Virus record (IMG/VR): IMGVR_UViG_3300027138_000013
Location: 1-35,565 of that record
Length of the DNA stretch: 35,565 nucleotides
From: a virus
Strand: one strand, 5' to 3'
The notes beneath the pieces are model-generated. The model searched no databases and was not told the DNA's origin. It worked only from the letters and a program-made list of their open reading frames with translations. A program made the translations under genes and the position numbers. Of this stretch, positions 1-4,558 are shown piece by piece; position 1 is the first letter of the stretch, and each line of letters begins with the position of its first letter.

Positions 1-73
1 CTATTGTTGAATGAGTTTATCATAGGAATCTGTCTAATTCCAGTAACGGGTGCGAGTCCCGTATAGACCGCCA
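1..73 (+). tRNA. tRNA-Asp(GTC), 5' end cut by window edge
   Basis: Only four bases of the 5' acceptor strand (CTAT) are present; the 3' strand ATAGACC predicts GGT just outside the window. Anticodon arm GGAAT-CTGTCTA-ATTCC gives GTC. Discriminator G and encoded CCA. The T-loop is TGCGAGT and the D-loop has AG where GG is usual, so it belongs to the variant class described in the findings. Confidence 0.88.
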
Positions 74-80
74 TTTTAAT

Positions 81-154
81 TCCCGAGTAGTGTCAAAGTA
101 GCACGGAACGCTGTTAACGTTCTTGTGAAGGTGCGAGTCCTTCCTTGGGAGCCA
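81..154 (+). tRNA. tRNA-Asn(GTT), variant D/T loops
   Basis: Acceptor TCCCGAG/CTTGGGA, discriminator G, encoded CCA. Anticodon arm GAACG-CTGTTAA-CGTTC. D-loop TCAAAGTAG lacks GG and has AG; T-loop TGCGAGT has G55. Followed by a T-rich spacer like most members of the array. Confidence 0.92.
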
Positions 155-194
155 TTTTCTAATAAAATTATAATTGTTTTGTTAACCTGTTACC

Positions 195-201
195 TATTTA
201 T
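195..201 (+). promoter_or_regulatory. TATTTAT box (putative late promoter)
   Basis: Copy of the box that precedes many genes here. This one lies 20 nt before the HNH start rather than the usual 4-8 nt, so its use is less certain. Confidence 0.4.
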
Positions 202-221
202 TAACATAGAAAGTTAATTAT

Positions 222-698
222 ATGGTAACATCTGATATTATAAAACAAAAAAGAATTTTAGCGGGGATTAAAACAATCACTGATTCTGAACTTAAAGAAA
301 TTCAAGCATTTTATGACGATGGAAATTCTTTAAGAGATTGTCAAAAAAAATATGGACATTGTAGAGGAACTCTGATAAAGTATCTAAATACTAGACCGGT
401 AGGCAAAAATAAATTAACGGATGAAGAAAGAAAAACCAGAAGAGTAAAATCCGTTGTTGATTGGAGAGTAAGAACTAAACAAAAATTAGTTGAATATAAA
501 GGCGGTAAGTGTATAAAGTGTGGATACAAAAATTATTTTGGTAATCTTACATTTCATCATAAAGATCCTTTACAAAAAGATTTTCAAATTAGTGGACAAT
601 CTGTTAGTTTTGATAAGTTAAAATTAGAAGTTGACAAGTGTGAGTTATTATGTCATAATTGTCACGGAGAAGTTCACGCAGGTTTATTGACAATTTAA
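222..698 (+). CDS. HNH endonuclease, homing type, inside tRNA array
   Basis: A 158-aa protein. The C-terminal half carries an HNH/zinc-ribbon signature: CIKC (Cys97, Cys100), paired histidines at 112-113 (FHHKDP), then LCHNCH with Cys144 and Cys147 and a histidine at 152 (EVH). The N-terminal region (about 20-55) looks helix-turn-helix-like and may bind DNA. Such enzymes cut or nick double-stranded DNA and are usually selfish free-standing homing genes in phages. Its stop codon ends one base before the next tRNA (starting at 700), so it is inserted tightly between tRNA-Asn and the interrupted tRNA-His. That neighbour makes it a candidate for having spread the insertion at 735-785, though the insertion does not contain the gene. 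Family assignment is firm; target site is unknown. Confidence 0.88.
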   Translation: MVTSDIIKQKRILAGIKTITDSELKEIQAFYDDGNSLRDCQKKYGHCRGTLIKYLNTRPVGKNKLTDEERKTRRVKSVVDWRVRTKQKLVEYKGGKCIKCGYKNYFGNLTFHHKDPLQKDFQISGQSVSFDKLKLEVDKCELLCHNCHGEVHAGLLTI

Positions 699-699
699 T

Positions 700-825
700 T
701 CCAGAGTAGCTCAATGGTAGAGCATGCGGCTGTGGGCCATAAAGTATTATTTAATAGAGAGTGCAAATCTCACAAGGCCAAAGTTAACCGCAGGGTTGGG
801 GGTTCGAAACCCTCCTCTGGAGCCA
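700..825 (+). tRNA. tRNA-His(GTG)-like, interrupted in the anticodon loop
   Basis: Acceptor TCCAGAG/CTCTGGA, discriminator G, CCA. The D-loop has GG and the T-arm is canonical (GGGGG-TTCGAAA-CCCTC). Anticodon stem TGCGG (725-729) pairs with CCGCA (788-792), but the loop is 58 nt instead of 7. It begins CTGTG, giving GTG, and about 51 nt are inserted after it. The insert is closed by GGCC/GGCC and contains a hairpin with loop TGCAAAT that resembles a T-arm. Too short for a group I intron. Normal bacterial His tRNA has an extra G-1 facing C73; here the discriminator is G, so His identity rests on the anticodon only. Confidence 0.7.
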
Positions 826-831
826 TTTTCA

Positions 832-935
832 AGTGGGACTAGTAATTGATAAAAAACGAATCAGAGAGATAAGCAAGTTCGAAATTGCTTGACCAATGTG
901 AAATCCTGATGTAAGTTTAGATGAAAGTCCCTACT
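832..935 (+). ncRNA. structured RNA in tRNA array, no CCA
   Basis: Outer helix AGTGGGACT (832-840) with AGTCCCTACT (926-935), middle helix ATCAG (860-864) with CTGAT (906-910), and hairpin AAGCAA/TTGCTT (871-890) with loop GTTCGAAA. The outline is tRNA-like (long-range closing stem, inner arm), but there is no recognisable anticodon arm or T-arm, and the 3' end is CTACT followed by AAT rather than CCA. It occupies a normal tRNA slot between two tRNAs, so it is probably co-transcribed and processed with them. Function unknown. Confidence 0.45.
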
Positions 936-944
936 AATTTTTTT

Positions 945-1034
945 GGTGAGTGTTCCCTATGGCTGTCTGTAAAACAGTTGCCGTTATTTAATAGGGTGGC
1001 TCGGCAAGTGGTTCAACTCCTCCACTCACCACCA
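945..1034 (+). tRNA. tRNA-Tyr(GTA), apparently lacking a D-arm
   Basis: Acceptor GGTGAGT/ACTCACC, discriminator A, CCA. Anticodon arm GCTGT-CTGTAAA-ACAGT gives GTA. Only ten bases (952-961) separate acceptor and anticodon stem, too few for a D-arm. CCCTAT at 955-960 could instead pair with ATAGGG (991-996) in the long variable region. The T-loop is TTCAACT, but the T-stem pairs poorly. A second complete tRNA-Tyr follows six bases later. Confidence 0.7.
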
Positions 1035-1039
1035 TTTTT

Positions 1040-1127
1040 GGAGTATTATACTACTAAAGACGTAGCTCTGACTGTAAATCAGAAGGCTTAACGGCCTGGG
1101 TAGGAGCATTACCTACATACCCCACCA
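1040..1127 (+). tRNA. tRNA-Tyr(GTA), variant D/T loops
   Basis: Acceptor GGAGTAT/ATACCCC with one A-C mismatch, discriminator A, CCA. Anticodon arm TCTGA-CTGTAAA-TCAGA. Long variable arm AGGC/GCCT as expected for a class II Tyr tRNA. D-arm CTAC-TAAAGAC-GTAG with AG, T-loop AGCATTA (A54, G55, U58). Confidence 0.88.
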
Positions 1128-1134
1128 TTTTTAT

Positions 1135-1280
1135 TCGGTGTCAGCAGACTCACGATGCTGAAGAAAGAGTTGATAATTGCAAGTATCAATGTCGTGGAGA
1201 GTGAGTGGGTTGATCTACGCAAGATATCATGTTGTAGGTCGTAATGATGTTCTGTAAACATTCCCGTAAACCAACATCGA
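1135..1280 (+). ncRNA. structured RNA, multi-helix junction, no CCA
   Basis: Closed by TCGGTGT (1135-1141) with ACATCGA (1274-1280), all seven pairs formed with one G-U. Inside are ACTCAC/GTGAGT, hairpin TTGATA/TATCAA, hairpin GATCTAC/GTAGGTC with a CGCAAG segment, and GATGTT/AACATT. This is a compact multi-way junction of about 146 nt. No anticodon or CCA. It lies between tRNA-Tyr and the promoter of the next gene. Not a family I recognise. Confidence 0.45.
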
Positions 1281-1297
1281 ATTGTTTTAGTCTGTCA

Positions 1298-1304
1298 TAT
1301 TTAT
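1298..1304 (+). promoter_or_regulatory. TATTTAT late-promoter box
   Basis: Box ends four bases before the ATG at 1309, with no Shine-Dalgarno between. If it acts as a -10 element, transcription starts at the initiation codon. Confidence 0.6.
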
Positions 1305-1308
1305 TAAT

Positions 1309-1740
1309 ATGATTAGATCCATAAGTCTTGTAGATATTTTGTTGGAAGTTAAAAGTCCAACCGTGTCAACTTTAATATCAAAAATTAAAAGTTGTCTTGA
1401 ACCAGAGTTATTGGAACCAAAGTATCGTAAGGAAAATGAGTCTAATCCAATGTTTGGTCATTGTTATGTTGCCACTGAAGCTTTGTATCATTTATTAAAG
1501 TCTACAAAGTTGAAGGGAACATTCAAACCACATCAAGGAGAAGATGACCGAGGAATTTCCCACTGGTGGTTACAAAATGAAGACGGTAAGATTTTAGACG
1601 TAACTTCTGCTCAATATACGTCAAAAGGAAAAACACCTCCGTATAAAAAAGGAAGCGGAAGAGCATTTATGACACAAAAGGCTTCAAAGAGAGCCAGAAA
1701 AGTTATACGTTGTGTCAGACTGAAAATGTCGGGTGAATAG
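1309..1740 (+). CDS. putative Cys-His-Asp hydrolase (papain/transglutaminase-like) family protein
   Basis: A 143-aa protein whose core reads GHCYVATEALYHLL (Cys52), GISHWWL (His85) and GKILDVT (Asp97). This order and spacing of Cys, His and Asp, each in a conserved-looking block, fits papain-like or transglutaminase-like thiol hydrolases. The pattern of GHCYVA, HWWL, LDVT and a closing SKRA segment matches a family of phage hypothetical proteins I recognise without a firm name. No signal peptide or membrane segment. Expression is probably late, from the box at 1298 just before the start. Catalysis is inferred; the substrate is unknown. It could also be an inactive structural relative. Confidence 0.55.
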   Translation: MIRSISLVDILLEVKSPTVSTLISKIKSCLEPELLEPKYRKENESNPMFGHCYVATEALYHLLKSTKLKGTFKPHQGEDDRGISHWWLQNEDGKILDVTSAQYTSKGKTPPYKKGSGRAFMTQKASKRARKVIRCVRLKMSGE

Positions 1741-1744
1741 TTTT

Positions 1745-1851
1745 TGATTACATATAGTTCAGAGGTAGATCAGTGCTCACTATGATGGTAAATGACACCG
1801 TAAAAGTGTGAATAAGCACGGGCCGTTGGTTCAATTCCAACTATGTAATCA
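1745..1851 (+). tRNA. tRNA-like element with enlarged anticodon loop and no CCA
   Basis: A ten-base closing helix TGATTACATA/TATGTAATCA, a D-arm with GG, and a canonical T-arm GTTGG-TTCAATT-CCAAC. Anticodon stem GTGCT/AGCAC encloses 37 nt instead of 7, including CACT/AGTG and the hairpin ATGGT-AAATGAC-ACCGT. No U33, no assignable anticodon, no CCA. Either an interrupted or decaying tRNA, or a tRNA-shaped RNA with another role. Confidence 0.5.
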
Positions 1852-1863
1852 AGTTTTCAAAAT

Positions 1864-1938
1864 CCGGTAGTAGCTGAAATAGATTAGCGTGTCCCTGAAG
1901 AGGACGAGATGTTGGAGCGTTACCAACCTGCCGGGCCA
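1864..1938 (+). tRNA. tRNA-Phe(GAA), variant D/T loops
   Basis: Acceptor CCGGTAG/CTGCCGG, discriminator G, CCA. Anticodon arm TGTCC-CTGAAGA-GGACG. D-loop contains ATAG; T-arm GTTGG-AGCGTTA-CCAAC (A54, G55, U58). Confidence 0.92.
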
Positions 1939-1943
1939 ATTTT

Positions 1944-2075
1944 TTGATCAGTGGTCAAAGCACAAACTGAGATAGACACAACTCTGGGGTTCGATTCCCT
2001 CTGGTGAAAAGAGTTTAAATTGTGGAACGGAAGACAATATTGTCGTTGGGTCTAATTAACCCGCCGTGAAGTCCT
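1944..2075 (+). ncRNA. degenerate tRNA-like segment plus structured tail
   Basis: 1944-2012 looks like a decayed tRNA: TTGATCA pairs imperfectly with TGGTGAA, and there is a T-arm-like GGGG-TTCGATT-CCCT, but no regular anticodon arm and no CCA. It runs into 2020-2075, where GGAACGG, the palindrome GACAATATTGTC and GGGTCTAATTAACCC suggest further helices. Boundaries are approximate. Confidence 0.3.
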
Positions 2076-2090
2076 CAGATATTTTATACT

Positions 2091-2276
2091 ATGAAACCAA
2101 AATGGCCAACAATAGAAGGAAGGTTAAACCAATCATTAACGAGTGAAATACAAGCACTTAAACAGTTAAAACAAAGTGGAGTGCCACTCAGTGAGTATGG
2201 TGAAAAACTCTTAAAGAAGTTAGAAAAAGATGTTGACGAAACCAAAAAGTCTGATAGGATGTATACAGTTCGTTGA
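2091..2276 (+). CDS. small hypothetical protein
   Basis: A 61-aa charged protein, mostly helical by composition (LTSEIQALKQLKQSG, then EYGEKLLKKLEKDVDETKK). No family recognised. It starts right after ATATTTTATACT, a one-base-longer form of the TATTTAT box, with no Shine-Dalgarno. It ends 20 nt before the next tRNA. Composition is protein-like, so I keep it, but the evidence is modest. Confidence 0.5.
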   Translation: MKPKWPTIEGRLNQSLTSEIQALKQLKQSGVPLSEYGEKLLKKLEKDVDETKKSDRMYTVR

Positions 2277-2295
2277 CATATTAAACAAGATTTTC

Positions 2296-2374
2296 GGAAG
2301 TGAAGCTACAATAGACGGGCATCTGACTCTTAATCAGAATATTCGTGTGGAGGCAGTATCCACCACTTCCACCA
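2296..2374 (+). tRNA. tRNA-Lys(CTT), variant D/T loops
   Basis: Acceptor GGAAGTG/CACTTCC, discriminator A, CCA. Anticodon arm TCTGA-CTCTTAA-TCAGA. D-loop ACAATAGAC with AG; T-arm GTGGA-GGCAGTA-TCCAC (G54, G55, G58). A canonical Lys(CTT) lies about 100 bases downstream. Confidence 0.9.
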
Positions 2375-2379
2375 ATTTT

Positions 2380-2466
2380 GAGTGGCGTATGAAAGATTCA
2401 ATCGGTCAGTCGTTATAGGCTTGTAAAAACTCCGTAATGGTCTCATAACTACGAGATATCCCGCTC
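2380..2466 (+). ncRNA. tRNA-sized structured RNA, no CCA
   Basis: Closed by GAGTGG (2380-2385) with CCGCTC (2461-2466). A 3' hairpin TCTC/GAGA has loop ATAACTAC. The element has tRNA length and sits exactly between two tRNAs, but lacks CCA, a canonical T-loop and a clear anticodon arm. Probably a processed RNA or tRNA remnant. Confidence 0.35.
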
Positions 2467-2478
2467 AAATTAATTTAT

Positions 2479-2556
2479 GGATCGGTAACTCAACTGGATT
2501 AGAGTATTCGGCTCTTACCCGAAAGGTTGTGGGTTCAAATCCCACCCGATCCACCA
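2479..2556 (+). tRNA. tRNA-Lys(CTT), canonical loops
   Basis: Acceptor GGATCGG/CCGATCC, discriminator A, CCA. Anticodon arm TTCGG-CTCTTAC-CCGAA. D-loop has GG; T-arm GTGGG-TTCAAAT-CCCAC. Same anticodon as the variant-loop tRNA at 2296. Confidence 0.92.
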
Positions 2557-2565
2557 ATTTAAAAT

Positions 2566-2638
2566 GGTCCTATGATGTAATGTAGCATCTGTGCCTGATT
2601 AGCGCAGCGTTATGGTTCAAATCCATATAGGACTACCA
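2566..2638 (+). tRNA. tRNA-Ile(GAT)
   Basis: Acceptor GGTCCTA/TAGGACT, discriminator A, CCA. Anticodon arm TGTGC-CTGATTA-GCGCA. T-loop TTCAAAT is canonical, but the D-loop TAATGTAG has GT where GG is expected, making this one of the two tRNAs that break the D/T-loop rule seen elsewhere. Confidence 0.88.
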
Positions 2639-2644
2639 ATTTAC

Positions 2645-2723
2645 GGAGTCGAAGCCACAATAGACGGGCACCCGGCTTTTAACCGGAATATTCGTGTGGG
2701 AGCATTACCCACCGGCTCCACCA
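2645..2723 (+). tRNA. tRNA-Lys(TTT), variant D/T loops
   Basis: Acceptor GGAGTCG/CGGCTCC, discriminator A, CCA. Anticodon arm CCCGG-CTTTTAA-CCGGA. D-loop ACAATAGAC with AG; T-arm GTGGG-AGCATTA-CCCAC. Its D-arm is nearly identical to that of tRNA-Lys at 2296, so the two are duplicates that diverged in the T-loop. Confidence 0.92.
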
Positions 2724-2728
2724 ATTTT

Positions 2729-2802
2729 GGCCATATAAAGTAATAGTAACCTAACCCTCTGTCTAAGGGAAGTCCGGGGAGCGTAACCCCGTATGGCCGC
2801 CA
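2729..2802 (+). tRNA. tRNA-Asp(GTC), variant D/T loops
   Basis: Acceptor GGCCATA/TATGGCC, discriminator G, CCA. Anticodon loop CTGTCTA on a four-pair stem CCCT/AGGG. Small D-arm with AATAGTA; T-arm CGGGG-AGCGTAA-CCCCG. Second Asp tRNA of the array. Confidence 0.88.
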
Positions 2803-2809
2803 TTTCAAT

Positions 2810-2883
2810 AGGCAATTAGCTCAATAGTAGAGCACTCGACTGATAATCGAAAGACCACGGGGCGGAACCGTGATTGCCTACCA
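2810..2883 (+). tRNA. tRNA-Ile(GAT), variant D/T loops
   Basis: Acceptor AGGCAAT/ATTGCCT, discriminator A, CCA. Anticodon loop CTGATAA. The D-arm is the standard sequence except that GG has become AG (CAATAGTAGAG). T-arm CACGG-GGCGGAA-CCGTG (G54, G55, G58). Confidence 0.9.
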
Positions 2884-2887
2884 TTTT

Positions 2888-3014
2888 CACCAACTCTATG
2901 AAGCAGGTCGTGTAGTAAAAGAGATAGCGGGATTTGTGTTGACGACGAACATAAACCGAATACGCCTAGGAGGCATCTATCGTGTTGGTGCCATCATTGT
3001 TCGAACAGTGGTGG
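2888..3014 (+). ncRNA. structured RNA with CACCAAC/GTTGGTG closing stem
   Basis: CACCAAC (2888-2894) pairs fully with GTTGGTG (2984-2990). Inside, GATAG/CTATC encloses an eight-pair hairpin TTTGTGTT-GACGACG-AACATAAA. A second hairpin follows directly (CCATCATTG then CAGTGGTGG, 2991-3014). No tRNA anatomy. It fills the gap between tRNA-Ile and tRNA-Val. Confidence 0.42.
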
Positions 3015-3027
3015 GTAATTTTATAAC

Positions 3028-3104
3028 GGGGTGGTAGCTCAATTCGGGAGAGCGTCTGTTTTACACACAGAAGGTCAGGAGTTCGAATCTCCTCTACCCT
3101 ACCA
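3028..3104 (+). tRNA. tRNA-Val(TAC)
   Basis: Acceptor GGGGTGG/CTACCCT with G-U pairs, discriminator A, CCA. Anticodon arm TCTGT-TTTACAC-ACAGA. Canonical D-loop with GG and T-arm AGGAG-TTCGAAT-CTCCT. Confidence 0.92.
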
Positions 3105-3111
3105 ATTTAAT

Positions 3112-3185
3112 TGCCCGTTAGTATAAAAGTAGAATATCTCACTGACACTGAGAAGAAGTTGGAGCGTTACCAACACGGGCAACCA
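3112..3185 (+). tRNA. tRNA-Val(GAC), variant D/T loops
   Basis: Acceptor TGCCCGT/ACGGGCA, discriminator A, CCA. Anticodon arm TCTCA-CTGACAC-TGAGA. D-loop with AAAAG; T-arm GTTGG-AGCGTTA-CCAAC. A reading frame runs through this tRNA into the next gene; the tRNA shows that the upstream part of that frame is not coding. Confidence 0.93.
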
Positions 3186-3192
3186 TATTTAT
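3186..3192 (+). promoter_or_regulatory. TATTTAT late-promoter box
   Basis: Starts on the base after the CCA of tRNA-Val and ends five bases before the ATG at 3198. No Shine-Dalgarno between. Confidence 0.6.
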
Positions 3193-3197
3193 TTCAT

Positions 3198-3818
3198 ATG
3201 GGATTAATCGAATTTTGCCAACAAGATAACTGGAAGTATCCAAGTCACAGTGCTAACATGCAACATAACTTTTTTCAAGTTTATGATGAACTGTTCGCAA
3301 TAAAACGAAGATATGATCCTATGGTTATATTGGAACTTGGAACTCACATTGGTGAATCTACAAGAGCATACCACGATTATTTTGAAAACTCAAAGATTCT
3401 AACTATAGAACGAGTTAAACTACACATTGATGCTTTTGCTAATAAAGATAAATTTCCAAGAATTGAATTTTTTAATTTGGAATTGAAGACTCAAGGTGGT
3501 TGGTCAGATATTCCAAAGTTCGATTTTGAAACGTTTCCTTACAAAAAATTCGACATCATTATAGATGATTGTGTAGCACTACCAGCTGATTTTAACAATC
3601 CTGTATATGAAGAACATATTCAGACACAAACATTCAATAGATTCTATGATAGATTGAATCCAGGTGGAATGATTATTATCGATTGTATTCAACATGATAG
3701 TTATGTTGATATCATTAAGAATTGTTTTGTTGGGGATAAATCTAAGATCAAATTTTACGATTTAAGACATATGATAAATCATTATGATAATACCATGCTG
3801 GTTTATACAAATGACTAA
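3198..3818 (+). CDS. class I SAM-dependent methyltransferase-like protein
   Basis: A 206-aa protein. Motif I is ILELGTHIGES (about residues 44-54), the glycine-rich SAM-binding loop of Rossmann-fold methyltransferases. Later blocks FDIIIDD (118-124) and LNPGGMIIID (153-162) match the acidic and post-motif III strands of the same fold. This most resembles small-molecule or sugar O-methyltransferases rather than DNA methylases, as there is no DPPY-type motif. I place the start at 3198 because the open frame upstream overlaps a complete tRNA-Val and because a TATTTAT box immediately precedes this ATG. With the glycosyltransferase at 6436 it could modify a surface glycan, but the substrate is not visible from sequence. 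Confidence 0.75.
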   Translation: MGLIEFCQQDNWKYPSHSANMQHNFFQVYDELFAIKRRYDPMVILELGTHIGESTRAYHDYFENSKILTIERVKLHIDAFANKDKFPRIEFFNLELKTQGGWSDIPKFDFETFPYKKFDIIIDDCVALPADFNNPVYEEHIQTQTFNRFYDRLNPGGMIIIDCIQHDSYVDIIKNCFVGDKSKIKFYDLRHMINHYDNTMLVYTND

Positions 3819-3825
3819 TAATAAC

Positions 3826-3903
3826 GCACTCGTAGCTAAACTGGACTAAAGCAACTCGGTTCTAACGAGAAGATTGCAGGTTCGAATCCTGCCGGGTGTG
3901 CCA
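3826..3903 (+). tRNA. tRNA-Arg(TCT)
   Basis: Acceptor GCACTCG/CGGGTGT, discriminator G, CCA. Anticodon loop GTTCTAA on CTCG/CGAG. Canonical D-loop with GG; T-arm GCAGG-TTCGAAT-CCTGC. Confidence 0.9.
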
Positions 3904-3907
3904 TTTT

Positions 3908-4091
3908 GACGGAGTAGTGTAATGAAAAGCACACTGCAGAAGTTAGCTGTGGCTGGGATGATCCAATTAATTTTGGGTAAATGTAAACGACGACCAAGGC
4001 AAGCCGTATTAGCCCCATGATTGTCATGTCGATAAGCTCCAGTAAGTTAATAAAACTTGAGGTTTGGGTTTGATTCCCAACTCTGTCACCA
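3908..4091 (+). tRNA. tRNA-like gene with about 100-nt internal insertion
   Basis: Acceptor GACGGAG/CTCTGTC, discriminator A, CCA. D-arm GTGT/ACAC with loop AATGAAAAGC; T-arm TTGGG-TTTGATT-CCCAA. The T-loop has U56 where C is nearly universal, and the D-loop has G18-A19 rather than GG, a compensatory A19-U56. Between D- and T-arms lie about 130 nt instead of about 25. AAGTT (3940-3944) may pair with AACTT (4054-4058) around a 109-nt loop; alternatively TGCAG-AAGTTAG-CTGTG is the anticodon arm and the insert sits in the variable region. Anticodon not assigned. The insert contains its own hairpins (for example CATGA-TTG-TCATG). Confidence 0.6.
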
Positions 4092-4092
4092 T

Positions 4093-4170
4093 GCTCACAT
4101 AGCTAAATTGGAATAAAGCACTTCGGTCCTAACGAAACGATTGAAGGTTCAAATCCTTCTGTGAGCACCA
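4093..4170 (+). tRNA. tRNA-Arg(CCT)
   Basis: Acceptor GCTCACA/TGTGAGC, discriminator A, CCA. Anticodon loop GTCCTAA on TTCG/CGAA. D-loop has GG; T-arm GAAGG-TTCAAAT-CCTTC. Similar overall to tRNA-Arg at 3826. Confidence 0.9.
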
Positions 4171-4176
4171 ATTTTT

Positions 4177-4250
4177 GCCTCCATAGTATAAAAGCATTAC
4201 ACATCATTGGTAATGATGAAACGTAGGAGCGTTACCTACTGGAGGCTCCA
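4177..4250 (+). tRNA. tRNA-Thr(GGT), variant D/T loops
   Basis: Acceptor GCCTCCA/TGGAGGC, discriminator U, CCA. Anticodon arm CATCA-TTGGTAA-TGATG. D-loop with AAAAGC; T-arm GTAGG-AGCGTTA-CCTAC. Confidence 0.92.
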
Positions 4251-4256
4251 TTTTAT

Positions 4257-4331
4257 GCCTGTTTAGTGGTAGTGGCAGCACATCTCATTCGTAACGAGAA
4301 GGCACAGGCTCGATTCCTGTAACAGGCTCCA
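4257..4331 (+). tRNA. tRNA-Thr(CGT)
   Basis: Acceptor GCCTGTT/AACAGGC, discriminator U, CCA. Anticodon loop TTCGTAA, with an A-C mismatch at the top of the TCTC/GAGA stem. D-loop has GG; T-arm ACAGG-CTCGATT-CCTGT with C54 but normal U55-C56. Confidence 0.88.
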
Positions 4332-4333
4332 AT

Positions 4334-4408
4334 TGTCACGTAGCGTAATAGAATCGCAGCTGGTTCTGACCCAGAAGATTGTAGGTGCAAGTCCTACCGT
4401 GACAACCA
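4334..4408 (+). tRNA. tRNA-Gln(CTG), variant D/T loops
   Basis: Acceptor TGTCACG/CGTGACA, discriminator A, CCA. Anticodon loop TTCTGAC on CTGG/CCAG. D-loop TAATAGAAT with AG; T-arm GTAGG-TGCAAGT-CCTAC (G55). Confidence 0.9.
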
Positions 4409-4415
4409 ATTTTAT

Positions 4416-4490
4416 GTCTCGTTGGTCGAGTAGTTAGGCAGTTGTCTGCAAAACAACATTAGGTTGGTGCAAATCCAACACGGGACTCCA
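4416..4490 (+). tRNA. tRNA-Cys(GCA), variant D/T loops
   Basis: Acceptor GTCTCGT/ACGGGAC, discriminator U as usual for Cys, CCA. Anticodon arm GTTGT-CTGCAAA-ACAAC. D-loop GAGTAGTTA with AG; T-arm GTTGG-TGCAAAT-CCAAC. Last tRNA of the first array. Confidence 0.92.
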
Positions 4491-4499
4491 ATTTATAAA

Positions 4500-4527
4500 A
4501 CCCCAGACTAAAAACTGGGGTTTTTTT
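4500..4527 (+). terminator. rho-independent terminator of first tRNA array
   Basis: CCCCAG (4501-4506) pairs with CTGGGG (4515-4520) and is followed by seven T. Confidence 0.92.
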
Positions 4528-4558
4528 ATTTACATCTTATGATACTTATTCATATACC

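Noticed and set aside
735-785. Group I intron in tRNA-His
   Set aside because: The insert is about 51 nt, far below the size needed for a group I core, and no P7-like pairing is visible.
898-935. Possible hammerhead ribozyme (CTGATG...GAAA next to a closing stem)
   Set aside because: The core lacks the required CUGAUGA, there is no stem II between the motifs, and CTGAT is already paired with ATCAG.
2230-2418. 62-codon plus-strand frame
   Set aside because: Runs through a complete tRNA-Lys(CTT) and the following structured RNA; composition is not protein-like.
3111-3197. In-frame extension of the methyltransferase gene to a TTG at 3111
   Set aside because: The segment is a complete tRNA-Val(GAC) with CCA. 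The promoter box and an ATG at 3198 give a better start.
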